The notes under the pieces are model-generated. The model saw only the letters and a list, made by a program, of their open reading frames with translations. It was not told where the DNA came from and ran no database searches. Below, piece after piece: positions 9,846-20,167 of a stretch of 64,000 nucleotides of DNA (position 1 is the stretch's first letter; each line of letters starts with the position of its first letter). The position numbers were made by a program, and so were the translations under genes. The stretch is taken from NCBI GenBank assembly GCA_022495005.1, contig JAGYXB010000462.1, positions 219,846 to 283,845 of the forward strand, given 5' to 3'. Source of the DNA: Rhyacophila brunnea. Taxonomy: Eukaryota > Arthropoda > Insecta > Trichoptera > Rhyacophilidae.

Positions 9846-11965
9846 TATATCATGAAATATCAGTATATTTATTAATTGAGCTCAGTTACGTTAGTTAATA
9901 TGAGATTTTATGATATGTATTATTTATTGAAAAGGTTGAAATAAATGTGTCAACGTTCACAAATTTAAATAATCAAATTTATTTTGTTGGTGTGGATTTG
10001 CATTTTTTTCTAAACTGGACGACTGATGAAAAAATGAAATAATTCGAATTCAAGTAGTATTTTCTTGAAATGTTATATTGTTATTTAATCGATTGTGTAA
10101 AGTTTTATTACAAACTTCTTCAAAGAAACACAGTTTACTATATCAGTTGTCCATTCAGAACTATTTTTTATTTATTTTGATCGTTTTACAATAATAATAA
10201 TTAGGTAGTTACTATTTAAAGTAGTTTTCATAATTTATAAAAATCATAGTCAATAGAAGAATAACAGGTAAGTATATGAATTTAAGTACTTACCATTACT
10301 AGACTTTTATAGTATTATTTACATTTAACACTGTATATTTGAACAAATATAACTAACATCAAAAATTATGTCACTACTCACCAATACTAAGATTATAATA
10401 TTATGTCTTTAATTAGTTAAGTTAAGTTAAAAATTCTCAATCACCAGTCGATGGGTTAGTTTTCAGAATACCTACACATCATTTTGTTTACTAACTTCAT
10501 CCCTTCTCCAAAATATATTTATTTGGATAAGCATAAAATGCTTTAGCAATTACTGACCATTAAAATTTTATTTTTCATTCAAATTGTGTTACAAACAATG
10601 GGTAACTACATGTCTTCAAAAATTACTGCCGCCTAATCCTTTTTAGCGAACGGCATGTAATACAATAATATAATCCCTTGGGTAATTTTTATCTTCGAGA
10701 AATATTCAAAATACACTAAATAAATACCTAATGTGTACCCTTTTATATTTTCAAAAATACCAAGAACACGTAGACGCACGTGTTTGTGATATTTAGCCAA
10801 AGTCTCATCATTATCATAATATTTCCAAACAAGCCATTTATAAATTCAATTTCAAAGTGCAATGAAAAGGATTGTTTAACTTGGTTGGATCATAAAAAAA
10901 TAGTTAGCAAGTAGTAATGTTTTCAAACTGAAACAAGATAATAGTGATTTTTTATTATCTTTGTGCAAGATTAATTTAATAAAAATATGTAATGTCATTT
11001 TTTACTAATGATAAAATAATATTTTTAAGTTAAAACATAATATTTTAGGTAGGTACCTTTTTAGGTGCAAAATATTTGTTTTTACAGTGATAGTAATATT
11101 TAATTAAACTATGTCTTTTTCTACTGGGTATTTATGTTAATTTAATTTATATAACTGAATATTACAATCTACTTTTTAGTTAAGTAAGTAACTGCAAAGT
11201 AATTTAATATAATTATAAATAAATAACGTTTTCAGCTGGATATTTGTTTTCTATTAAATAATATAATATTTTCAAATTTAAACTTTACTTCATTGTTTTT
11301 TTGGGTATCTATGTGGGACAGTAATCAACCGAAAAGAATTCGAGAGAGCTTGAAGAGGTCTTTATCATGCAGTGAATTTAAATAAGCGAATCAAAATTAT
11401 TTTACTTCAAATTTTAAGATAATATTAATTACTGAGTAGTTTTTTTAGCTATGTAAGTGAAAATTAATTCGGTTTCTTTTCAGTATTTGTTTTATATTAA
11501 ATAATATAATATTTTGTCATTCTGACAATAAGATTGACTAACTTTTAAACTAATAATGCAAATACTTACTGCAAATACCAATATTTTTTGGAGATAAACC
11601 AATATGTTTTTTTTTTTAATTAATGTGATACGTCAATATAAACTATGCCATATATTTAGATCTCCGTAAAAGAATGTTATGGCAAGTATAACGACCTTCT
11701 TATTCGTAAAATAAAACGCAGTGCACTTTTGTTATCGAGGTATGACTATAAATACTCCTCGGATATTTCTGTGAACACAAATTTGGTCGATGCAATATGT
11801 AGATATAGAGCACCATTGTCAAAAACCTAACTTCGTCAATTTTTATGCTAGAGACCTGAATTTTTTACAGGACAAGCATAAAAAATGAAATATTATAAAA
11901 AGCGAATAAAACTTAAAACGCTATTTTCAGACTTACAATGGTTTCTCTAGGGCCCATCGATATGT
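9846..11965. repeat. Segmental duplication unit B
   Basis: Second copy of the segment described for unit A, adjacent and in direct orientation, without the hAT, LINE and SINE. The best-conserved part is 11565-11955 against 9480-9840, including TTATTCGTAAAATAAAACGC, GAACACAAATTTGGTCGATG and CTAACTTnGTCAATTTTTATG. Many substitutions and small indels indicate an old event. I see no coding frame in either copy. Confidence 0.75.
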
Positions 11966-11984
11966 CTTAGAAAATGGGAGCTGA

Positions 11985-12896
11985 AATGTGATAGCCTTGT
12001 CAGAAATCTGAGGATATTCTTTATTTACCGAAATCCAGAAAATAGCTAATGGTACATCGGCAAACTTCAGTTTTTGCGTCCCGTCGTTTATCAATACTTC
12101 AACAAATTCCTCTCGAATTTATGGGGGAAGCGCTTCCATAGAATTTTCGGCATTGGTTGAAAAAGGGTTTCGAATCCAGTCGTATTGATTGAATGAAAGT
12201 AATGATGAAATTTCTTTTGCAGCAAAGTGAAATGTTTTTGAGACGGATCCCAAATTAATTTCTTGTTTTCAACGGTGGTCTGGTAGGTCCTTTGGTGATT
12301 GTAAAGATCCTTGTCTTAACTCCTAATTTATCAGAGCACGACAATATATTTTCATTCTGACATTGCATTGTTTTATTAAGACGGTACTTCCGTGAAACGG
12401 CAAATAATTTTCAACAATAAGTGCGACGAAATTTCGGACTGGCTAGCAATCGGAGAGCGAAAGTCGAGCTGTGAACACGTCAATTTGTTTTGTGATGGCG
12501 ACGGGGGAATTAATTCTTAAATCGTATAAAAATGACTAATAAACGTTACCCATTTACTTGAAAAAGAAGACATGTCAATGAATATGTTTATATTAATATT
12601 AATAGAACAATAAACATAACATTAAATGGACGCATGTTGACTTTTTATGACAAATTATGTTTTGTTCTGCACGCGTAATTTGCACAATCTTCTAGTCGCG
12701 TAGTCACGATCGTTTTAGACCGTGCCCCAGCTGAAGTATAGCCTTAAGTTCATGCAGGTGCTCAACTATTTATATTACCTGCCATGTACGCAAATTTGGC
12801 TATTAAGTAAGTATTGTATAATTTATAATTTTTTTTGGAGCAATGCACCGCGGCACACCTAGCATCCTCTCACGGCACACCGGTTGGGGAGCACTG
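11985..12896 (-). pseudogene. hAT transposase remnant (SCAND3/ZBED-like) with left TIR
   Basis: The minus strand starts with a hAT-type end, CAGTGCTCCCCAACCGGTGT, followed by GGTGTGCCGCGG. Further on it reads MQGQNENILT, then YDWIRNPF, REEFVEVLINDG and FWISVNKEYPQISDKA. These match the C-terminal half of the large hAT-derived proteins annotated as SCAN domain-containing 3 / ZBED5-like. Several stops and indels interrupt it, and the LPFSTSYLCEQ-like dimerisation end is missing. The lower end abuts duplication unit B. A related copy lies in opposite orientation at 58126-58650. Confidence 0.7.
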
Positions 12897-12949
12897 CTCT
12901 AGATGTACCAATCCGATGCTCATGCCCATACCGATGCTTAAAATGTACT

Positions 12950-14150
12950 AGACGAGAACCAACCAAGAGAACAAGCTGGATTTAGAGGAGGATACAGCAC
13001 TATGGACCATATTAAAGTCGTCAGAGAAACCATAGAGCGGTGCCAAGAATACAAACTGCCAATATGCATGGGTTATGGGACTATGAGAAGGCGTTCGATT
13101 TCATAAATAAATTTTCAATATTCAATGCACTCAGAAATGAGGGAATCCCCGGGAGCTATATAAATATTTTCAATAATAATATACAATAGCGCAACAGCAT
13201 CTGTCAATCTTCATAAACCATCGCAAAGATTTCCTATCAGCAATGGAGTCCGACAAGGTGATACAATCTTACCTAAGCTATTTACAGCTACTCTTGAGGA
13301 CTTATTCAGGCAACTTGACTGGAATGACAAAGGGATCCCAATAAATGGAGAATACCTGAATCATCTGCACTTTGCCGATGACATAGCAATTTTTTCGCAA
13401 GACTCAGAAGATTTCCAAAGCAAAATGCAGGAATCGCTGAAGTAAGCAACAAACTAGGCTTGAAAATAAATTAATGTAACAAAGATGAAAGCATGTTCAA
13501 CTGCTATGCGGGCCAAAAAGAGATCCTCATTAATGGCACTAAGCTCGAACAGGTGAAAACTACATCTATCTGGAACAACAAGTTTAGTGCCTATAGATGG
13601 ATGTATATTTGATGAAATTGTTTGCAGAGTAAAGTTGAGCTAGAGTGCATTTGGCCGCTTGAATAATGTCTTCAAAAATGAGCTTCCACTGTACCTAAAG
13701 TGCAAAGTGTTCAACCAGTGTGTGTTTCCCGTAACCACATATGCGTGTGAAATATGGAGCCTTAGTAAAAGAGAGATCCAGAAACTTAGAGTAGCACAAC
13801 GTGGTAAGGAGAGGTGCATGCTGGGCATAACGCTAAAGGAAAAAAAGAGGAATGAGTGGATGAGGAAGCAGACAAGGGTTTGTGATGTGATAGCATTAAA
13901 AGCCTCAAATGGAGATAGGCTGAACACATGGCTCGAAGAAGAGATAATCGTTGGATAATTAATGTAGTCATCCAGTGGTATCAAAGAGGTACAAAACGTC
14001 CGCAAGGTAGACCTAGAGGCCGCTGGATCGATGAAATGATAAAGTTCTGTGGAAGTACATGATAACGCAACGCACATGACCGAGAGAAGTGGAAGCAGCT
14101 TGAAGATGACTTCATCCAGCAGTAGATAGATTCAGACTGATGATGATATT
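12950..14150 (+). pseudogene. RTE-type LINE reverse transcriptase remnant
   Basis: Fragments in order over three frames: QAGFRGGYSTMDHI (about 12970), DYEKAFDF (about 13080, catalytic Asp), FADD region (about 13375-13385), TKLEQVKT, then an uninterrupted stretch from 13659 to 13958 containing NQCVFPVTTYACEIWSLSK and RVAQRGKERCMLGITLKEKK. This last pattern is diagnostic of the C-terminus of craniofacial-development-protein-2-like RTE LINE polyproteins. The tail DREKWKQLEDDF is followed by a TGATGATGAT run and then AT-rich DNA, as at RTE 3' ends. Heavily mutated and 5' truncated. Confidence 0.85.
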
Positions 14151-14291
14151 TTATTTAACATACTACAATGTGTTTAGATCAAAAATTGGACACCAATAAA
14201 AAATAATAATTATGTAGGTAATTGTTATTACTTATATTTTTTTATGGAACTCTACGAACCTAACAAAATGAATCTCAAAGTAGCTAGATAC

Positions 14292-14735
14292 TGTTAAGCC
14301 CCCGAATGGTCCCCATTTGGGGATGTCTCTGTGGACCAAGAAAGGCCCGAACTATTATTAAGCCGGCGCGTAGTAAGGGTTGATTGCGAAAATAAATAAA
14401 TGAACGATAAGGCAACGTTGTATGAATACCGTTGGAAAAAGACGGGAATGGCAGCACCGATTTTGCGGCAGTTTGTTTTGGCGCGGCAGACGCTAGTAGA
14501 CAGCCAAACGGTAAACAATAATAAACTCACCCTTCGCAAAAGAATAAAAATAGGAGAATTGTATCAAAAATGTAACTTAATAGTATTAATTCTCGTAATA
14601 AACCTCGCCGTTTCCGATTACAATTCTAGTGTTTTATTTGTTCATTCCTGAAGTTCATACACAGACGAAAACACCACCATGCTGAGCGAGGAGATGAATG
14701 CCTCTTCTCGCTCACGACTTGGATGGAGATGTCGT
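14292..14735 (+). repeat. LTR-like repeat, TGTTAAGCCCCC type
   Basis: Begins TGTTAAGCCCCCGAATGGTC and contains CCCCATTTGGGGATGTC, matching the minus-strand start of the LTR pair at 58713/60429. Further on, AATAAACCTCGCCGTTTCC (an AATAAA polyadenylation context) and CATGCTGAGCGAGGAGATGAATGC match 45965-46110. No internal retroviral genes are attached, so this is probably a solo or decayed LTR. The right edge is uncertain. Confidence 0.5.
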
Positions 14736-14843
14736 ACCTACTTATATAAATAAGAGAATATTATGTAGGTCGTCGATGGGCACGTAGACATGTTTTCTAG
14801 ACGTGCGAGTATATTGGAAAGATTTTCTAACTTTCCGTCTAGA

Positions 14844-14910
14844 CAGTGTCTGCCAAACTTTTTCACACTTTTGGCACACTAGTGAAAAGGATTTGTTCCG
14901 CAGCACACCA
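14844..14910 (+). mobile_element. hAT-type left terminus
   Basis: CAGTGTCTGCCAAACTTTTT followed by GGCACACTAGTG and GCAGCACACC. This is the CAGTG...CCAAAC...GGCACAC form of hAT ends also seen at 12896 and 61322. The other terminus was not located, so element length is unknown. Confidence 0.5.
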
Positions 14911-15314
14911 AATAAAAATTCCTTAAAAAAGGAAAAGAACCTTATTAATGTGAATAAAAGAAATCATAGTGTAGACCTGTAGACTGTAGGGAACATTTTT
15001 TTAAAAATAAATTTTCAACATAATATAAGGTATTTACTAATAAAAAGAAGAGAACTCTGGTGTGTGAGATCCTCGTATCTAGCTCATGGGTGTATGTGAG
15101 TGAAGCATTGTATGGCTTTGATATCGTACATGATTTTGGCAATAAGACTGGAATTCACAGAACATGAGTTTTCTGCTTGAATTAGTAACACAGAACTTTT
15201 AATTTGTTTTCTCCGCGCGGAGTTACATTTATTGTAGATTATACAGACATTGATTTTTATAAGGTATATTGATTCTTGGAGGGCTTTAGATTTCGCCCGG
15301 CACGGTAATATTCA

Positions 15315-15410
15315 TGTGTACACTAGCCTTTATATTGAGAGGGCTGGCGCGCACTGGGGCCGGTTTAGTGTTCACGCACTCACGCACTGGTAAACGGACG
15401 GTACAATTTT
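15315..15410 (+). repeat. LTR-like fragment paired with 21555-21610
   Basis: GAGGGCTGGCGCGCACT and CACTCACGCACTGGTAAACG match AGAGGGCTGGCGCGC and CACTCACGAACTGGTAAACG at 21570-21600. The mariner at 15422 landed at the right edge of this block. Probably part of a long terminal repeat, but no terminus is evident. Confidence 0.4.
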
Positions 15411-15421
15411 GATGGATGATA

Positions 15422-16722
15422 CGAGGGTGGGTCAATAAGTCCTTAGAAAAGCCGACAGGTGGCGCGACTAGTACTGCAAGCGGTTTGTTTTCATGCAGCG
15501 GCACTACCGATTCAGTATGCTGCGAAGTTTCAATCAGATTGGTCGGGTTGTTGTGTGTTTCTCGTACATTTAAAAAAAAATTTGCTTGTGGAAAATGGAA
15601 AAATGGAAAATGGAGAAAATTGAGTTTAGAGTTGTAATTAAACATTTTAATATAAAAGGGTTAACAGCAAAGGAAATAAAAATGAGTTGGATTTAGTTCA
15701 CGGCATATCTGCTCCTTCACTTGCAACTATTTATAACTGGTTAAATGAATTTAAACGTGGTCGTACATCAACAAAGGATGAACCACGCTCAGGACGTCCT
15801 GTAGAGGTGACTACACCAGAAATGATCAATAAAATCCACGATATGGTGTTAAGTGACCGAAGATTAAAGTTGAGTGAGATAATTGAGGTTACAGGGATCT
15901 CAAAAGGTAGCGTCATTTCTATTTTACATGACAAATTGGGCATGAAAAATATTTCTGCAAGATGGGTGCCGCGTTTGCTCACAGTCGACAATAAACGCAA
16001 TAGGGTGGTGGCCTCTAAAGCCCTGTTGTCGCTCATGCAACGCAATCCGGATGAATTTTTTCGTCGCTTTGTGACTGTAGATGAAACATGGATACACCAC
16101 TATACTCCCGAGACGAAAGAACAGTCAAAGCAGTGGATTGCGAAGGCAAACCATGTCCAAAGAAGGCGAAAACCGTAAAATCAGCTGGTAAGGTTATGGC
16201 TACTGTATTTTGGGATGCACGTGAAATTATTTTCGTTGACTATTTGGAAAAAGGAAAAACAATAACAGGGGATTATTATGCATCTTTATTGGACCAGCTA
16301 AAAAACAAAATTGAAGAAAAACGGCCTCATTTAAACAGGAAAAAAATCCTCTTTCATCAGGACAATGCCCGTGTTCACACATGTTTACGATCAATGGCTA
16401 AAATTGAAGAATTGAAGTTCGAATTGGTCGACCACCCACCGTATTCGCCAGATTTAGCCCCCAGTGACTTTTTCCTTTTCCCAAACTTAAAAAAATGGCT
16501 AAGTGGACAACGTTTTTTTTCAAATGAAGAAGTCATCGATCGGACAAATGCTTATTTTGAGGACCTTCCGAAAACTTATTTTTCTGACGGTTTAAAAAAA
16601 ATTGAGAAACGTCTAACCAAGTGTATTGAGCTCCAAGGAAATTATGTTGAGAAATAAAAAAAAAATACAAAAATAAAACCTGTTTTAATGCTTTTTTCTA
16701 AGGAATTATTGACCCACCCTCG
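15422..16722 (+). mobile_element. mariner element with TA target sites
   Basis: 1301 bp bounded by TA (15420-15421 and 16723-16724). Terminal inverted repeats of about 27 bp start CGAGGGTGGGTCAATAA at both ends with one mismatch (AAGTCC against AATTCC). Length, TIR and TA target agree with a complete Tc1/mariner-superfamily element. The transposase is split by two frameshifts, so this copy is probably inactive, though its ends could still be mobilised in trans. Confidence 0.95.
15594..16657 (+). pseudogene. mariner transposase, DD34D, two frameshifts
   Basis: Cut-and-paste transposase. An ATG at 15594 opens the N-terminal helix-turn-helix (MEKIEFRVVIKHF, ITAKEIK-like), then a shift near 15680 leads into the frame with LATIYNWLNEFKRGRTS and DEPRSGRP. 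Catalytic region: VTVDETWIHHY (first Asp, about 16081), shift near 16140-16150, then ATVFWDAREIIFVDYL, FHQDNARVH (second Asp, about 16361) and YSPDLAPSDFFLFPNLK (third Asp, about 16470). Thirty-four residues separate the second and third Asp, the mariner DD34D signature. It ends at GNYVEK just before an AT-rich 3' UTR. Few other defects suggest fairly recent inactivation. Confidence 0.92.
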
Positions 16723-16724
16723 TA

Positions 16725-17210
16725 TTTATTTAATAAAACAAAACATTGTGAACATAACAAATCTAAATTCAAAACGTTCACAACATGTCATTTACATTAT
16801 AACAAATATTACCCTCACAAGAGAGAAGAATACAATACATATATTATTATATTATAGTAGATAATAATTAAAAAAATATATATAAGTAGCTACACTTAAA
16901 CTTACACATTCAATATATGCAGAAAAATGAAATTTTCAAAACAGAAACCATACTAGTAGGTACTGTAAAATATAATTTCGAATACTAAATACATAGCATG
17001 TCACCGAAAAATTCTACGTCTTTAGGGAGCGGTTGACTAGTCTTGCACCCTCGCTAATGGTGCCTGATAGGCTTGACATATTATGAGGTTGATGAATGAT
17101 GATGACTTGACTTTTGATCATCCTTTAGTATTTTGGGGCACGCCGGCGTTAGCCTCATCCCCTTCGTCTCAGTTATTAGGTCGCTAGCAAGGATATTCGC
17201 ATGATTCGAC
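16725..17210. other. AT-rich intergenic, no feature
   Basis: From 16725 to about 17030 the DNA is AT-rich without coding signal. The 17040-17210 stretch is more GC-rich and borders the 90-bp tandem repeat. It probably belongs to the 3' part of the neighbouring retroelement, but nothing specific is recognisable. Confidence 0.4.
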
Positions 17211-17371
17211 GTGGTGATGTTAATCTCCGGTCCTTGATGGGGGCCGGGATAAGCAGCAGCCTCCAAAGTCAAGTGTTGTTTCTTCGTACAATCCATTCGG
17301 GTGGCGATGTGAGTTTCCCGGTTCTTGATGAGGACCGGGCGAGGCTGCTGTCTTCAAGTCCAAGTGTTGTA
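17211..17371 (+). repeat. Two-copy 90-bp tandem repeat
   Basis: Units start at 17211 (GTGGTGATGTTAATCTCCGG) and 17301 (GTGGCGATGTGAGTTTCCCG). Both continue with TTGATGnGGnCCGGG, a CAGCAGCCT/GAGGCTGCTG segment and CAAGTGTTGT. The period is 90 bp. It lies in the minus-strand 3' flank of the LINE ORF1 remnant and may be part of its 3' UTR. Confidence 0.6.
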
Positions 17372-17515
17372 TAATAATAATATTTAATTTTGAAAATTTT
17401 TCAATTTCAAAATTAATTTATAGTAATTTTGAGCTTGGAGCTCTCTTCATTCGGCAGCGTCCGCCGATTGACACCGCATCCCGCATCTTCTATTCGTTAT
17501 TCTTCCATCCTCTTC

Positions 17516-18970
17516 TTAACGTCGGCGATGGTGGGTCTTCCGTCGCGGTTTCCTCTTCTTCCACCCCTGTTGGGGGGTGCATTCTTGATTGGATTCTGGG
17601 GTTTGTTCAGGTTCTGGGGGGTTGTCAAGGTCGGTATTTGTTTGGTCTGTTTGGTATCTAATGGCTCGTCTTTGTATGTCCATTATGATTCTTTTGGCCT
17701 TTGGAGTGCCGATGAATTTTTCATCGATGCCCATTTCTTCGAGAAGTTCTGAGGTTGATGCAGGCGGGTCGAACATGTTGGTCTCGTCTCTGTTGAAAAA
17801 TGCCTTGATGGCGCCTTTGAGGTATTTAGTGGCTATGACGTTGGTCTCTGGGATGTTGAGTTGAGTCATTATCATTTTCAATGAGTCTGATTTTAGAGTG
17901 TCAGATTCGGTAGTCGGGTAGTCGTCAGGAACCGTGTTGTCGGTTGCATCCGGTGGTGTTTGTGTGTTTCTTGTAGGCGACACGTAAGGAGAGCCCGTTG
18001 GAGTGAACAGGCTCTCATCGTCGTCGCTGCTGAGTTCGGCATCAGGGATGTCCGGGGTCGTTCTGGTTTCCGGTGTTTCAGTTGTGATTTCTGGTGTCTC
18101 TATTTTTGCTTCCGGTGATTCCGTTGTTGCGACTTCCGGTGTGACTGTATTGTCAGTTTCCGGGGTTTCGGTGGTCTCTCCTTATTTCGGTATTGTCGGT
18201 GTATGCGGGATGGCATCGTGGGGAATGGAGAGGTCCATTTCCGTGTACGCCTCCTTGTGGTGAGTGTGAGGGACTGCGTCATAGTCTGTCTGCGTTTGTG
18301 TGGTGGATAACACTCGGCTGTGAGTTGTCGTCATGCTGTTAGTGATGTTGAAGTGAAAGTCCTCTTCCTGCGTCTCGCTGTACTGGTCCGAGTACGTTAG
18401 AGTGTGGGGAGTTGGGACATCTATGTATGCGTCTGTTTGCGTCTGTGAAGCTGACAAGTGTGTGCTTCGGTGCGGGCTATGTTGTCGATGGCAGCTGCTC
18501 CTTGGAGTTTCTACGGTGATTCTGCGTCGTAATGCGAACTGCAGATTGTGTATCAGTTGCCCTCGGTCGTTGTCAAAGAGTTTGACCAGGACAAGAGGCA
18601 TAGGATGTTGGCTCCTGCCCCGGGCCATCCTCGTGACGCTGACTATCGGGTAACCTCTGCGGAGGAGATCGTTGGTGATATCCTCGGTAGGCACGCCGAT
18701 CGGAAAGCCCCTGATGACTACGGATATCCGGTCTTTTTCCTGTGTAGTAAAGGTAACAGGGTCTGCTTTCTTGATCGGCGATTGAGATGGACGTCTGTTG
18801 ATGCGTGTTGGAGATCTGTGTTGTAGGTAGCGGCTCCTGTTGGTCCAGGTGTAAGATTTGATGGTGTCACGGTTGGTCCTCCAGGAGTGAGTTCGGGCGG
18901 GTGTGTCGGTGTAGGTAATAGCCTCTGCCTCTTCTTGATATGCATTCAAGAGAAGGAGATGGAGTGTCAT
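17516..18970 (-). pseudogene. LINE ORF1 (PRE_C2HC-type gag) with one in-frame stop
   Basis: A single reading frame of about 485 codons split only by a TAA at 18182-18184. The N-terminal half has KDRISVVIRGFPIGVPTED and PMPLVLVKLFDNDRG, then ITVETPR, the RRM-like/PRE_C2HC fold of Jockey-group ORF1 proteins (as in Drosophila X-element-type gag). The zinc knuckle expected after ETPR is absent, while the related copy at 43.8-45.4 kb has it, so an internal deletion is likely. The middle encodes about ten T/S-P-E-type repeats (18050-18180). The C-terminus is highly basic (KKRKPRRKTHHRRR). No ORF2 follows downstream, so the element is truncated. Confidence 0.75.
18050..18181 (-). repeat. Coding microrepeat rich in Thr-Pro-Glu
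   Basis: The plus strand shows TTCCGGTG or TTCCGGGG recurring every 21-30 bases. On the minus strand this encodes ETTETPETD, TPEVATTESPE and ETPEITTETPET, a disordered linker inside the ORF1 remnant. It continues in frame across the single stop codon. Confidence 0.6.
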
Positions 18971-19466
18971 CAGTTCACGCAGTCTGATTGGTTTGCGTGA
19001 GTGAAGCTTGTTGATCTCATTGTTAATTTTTTTCCATCGTGAGGTCGGTTGTCTCGCTCTGAAGTCTGTTGACTCGCTCTGAGGTTGGTTGTCTCGCTCA
19101 GGAGTCGGTTGTCTCGCTTTAAAGTCGGTTGTCTCGCTCTGAGGTTGTTGTCTCGCTCTGGGGTCGGTTGTCTCGCTCTGAGGTCGGTTGTCTTGCTCTG
19201 AAGTCGGATGTCTCGCTCCTACAGCTATAGGTAGCTGGTAGGTATGTTTTTCTTGAATGTCTGGCTGCTTTTCGCTATAGGTAGCAAGTGGATAATTTCT
19301 TGCTTGGTCTGCGGGTGAAGTTTACTAGTAGGTCGACTGGTCACTTGCGGCGGTAGAAGTAGGTAACTGGTCTGGTCGGTATCTTGATTAAGAAGGTCTC
19401 GGTTGTATGCAGGTATCGGAGTGCGGGAAGAGACGTCCGCTCGCGACGGGTGCTAGACCGCAAGTG
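18971..19466 (-). other. Probable 5' leader of the LINE ORF1 element
   Basis: Upstream of ORF1 on the minus strand, GC-richer than the surroundings, holding the 20-bp minisatellite and a block (19425-19465, TCGCGACGGGTGnnAGnCCGCAAGT) that recurs at about 45710-45745 upstream of the second ORF1 copy. Shared position in both copies argues that it is element sequence. Confidence 0.45.
19041..19219 (+). repeat. 20-bp minisatellite, nine copies
   Basis: Nine consecutive units of consensus GAGGTCGGTTGTCTCGCTCT with one to four changes each (one unit is 19 bp). It lies about 70-250 bp upstream of the LINE ORF1 frame on the minus strand. Tandem promoter-like monomers occur in the 5' UTRs of several LINE families, so a role in element transcription is possible but unproven. 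Confidence 0.85.
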
Positions 19467-19592
19467 ATGAATGATGATGATAAGTTCAGGATGAATGATA
19501 TACACGCGACGTTTACTCAAACTGTAACAGATTTAGTGCAACGAAGGTCGAACAGATACGTTTTGAGTCACTCGGTAGTTAACGACGGCTAA
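19467..19592 (+). repeat. Dispersed repeat, copy 1 (pair with 21650-21775)
   Basis: Shares GATGATAAGTTCAGGATnGATGATA, GCAACGAAGGTCGAACAGATAC and GAGTCACTCnGTnGTTAACGACGGCT with 21650-21775 in the same orientation. Probably an LTR piece of an unidentified element. Confidence 0.55.
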
Positions 19593-19750
19593 GCTATCAC
19601 AGGGAATGGGAATTATTATGCATAATAATATATATGTTTAAACTTTATTATAATATTAAGTCGAGATAACGCTGAAAATAATGTTATTTTCATTCTAACA
19701 TCAAACATTATTTTTAATATTTTGTTGTTAATACAAATAATTACCCATGG

Positions 19751-20159
19751 CATGGCCTCCACATCCTGAAACGGGCCCCCAGGCTAAGATCTTTGGCGGG
19801 CCCCCCTACCTATCTCTAGGCAGCGTGATGTTCTACAGTAGCGTTTTATAAATGGTGTACCGTACACTGTACGCAGTAAAATTAATGTGTACATTTAGTG
19901 TTTTTTTGTATATTTTATTACTTTGATACATCCATTTAAATTATTATGGAGTTGTTGAGTATCCATTCACAATTAAACATTGTAGAGAAACTGTGTAAAA
20001 AAATTTTGAAGGACAAAAGCGCCGTAGGCAAGTATTTTGACTATTAGGGCAAATTTATGATGTGTTTATCTCATCTGGTTAACTCGCCACGCCGGGCCCC
20101 ACCTGGGCCTGGGACCTCAGGCTAGAGCTCTGTCAGCCCCATCCCTTGTGGGGGCCACG
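19751..20159 (-). mobile_element. CATGGCCCCC-TIR miniature element, copy 2
   Basis: Ends CATGGCCTCCAC and GTGGGGGCCACG. Flanks ACCCATGG (19743-19750) and ACCCATGT (20160-20167) give a 7/8 target duplication. The internal blocks match copy 1 in reverse, including GCGCCGTAGGC against GCCTGCGGCGC. The 8-bp target points to a hAT-type MITE. Confidence 0.75.
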
Positions 20160-20167
20160 ACCCATGT

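Noticed and set aside
13640..14077. 145-codon minus-strand frame
   Set aside because: Overlaps the RTE C-terminus on the other strand. The plus-strand reading has the family motifs.
17429..17752. 107-codon plus-strand frame with hydrophobic residues
   Set aside because: Antisense to the ORF1 remnant. The Leu/Phe/Gly content comes from the Pro/Asp/Lys-rich sense strand.
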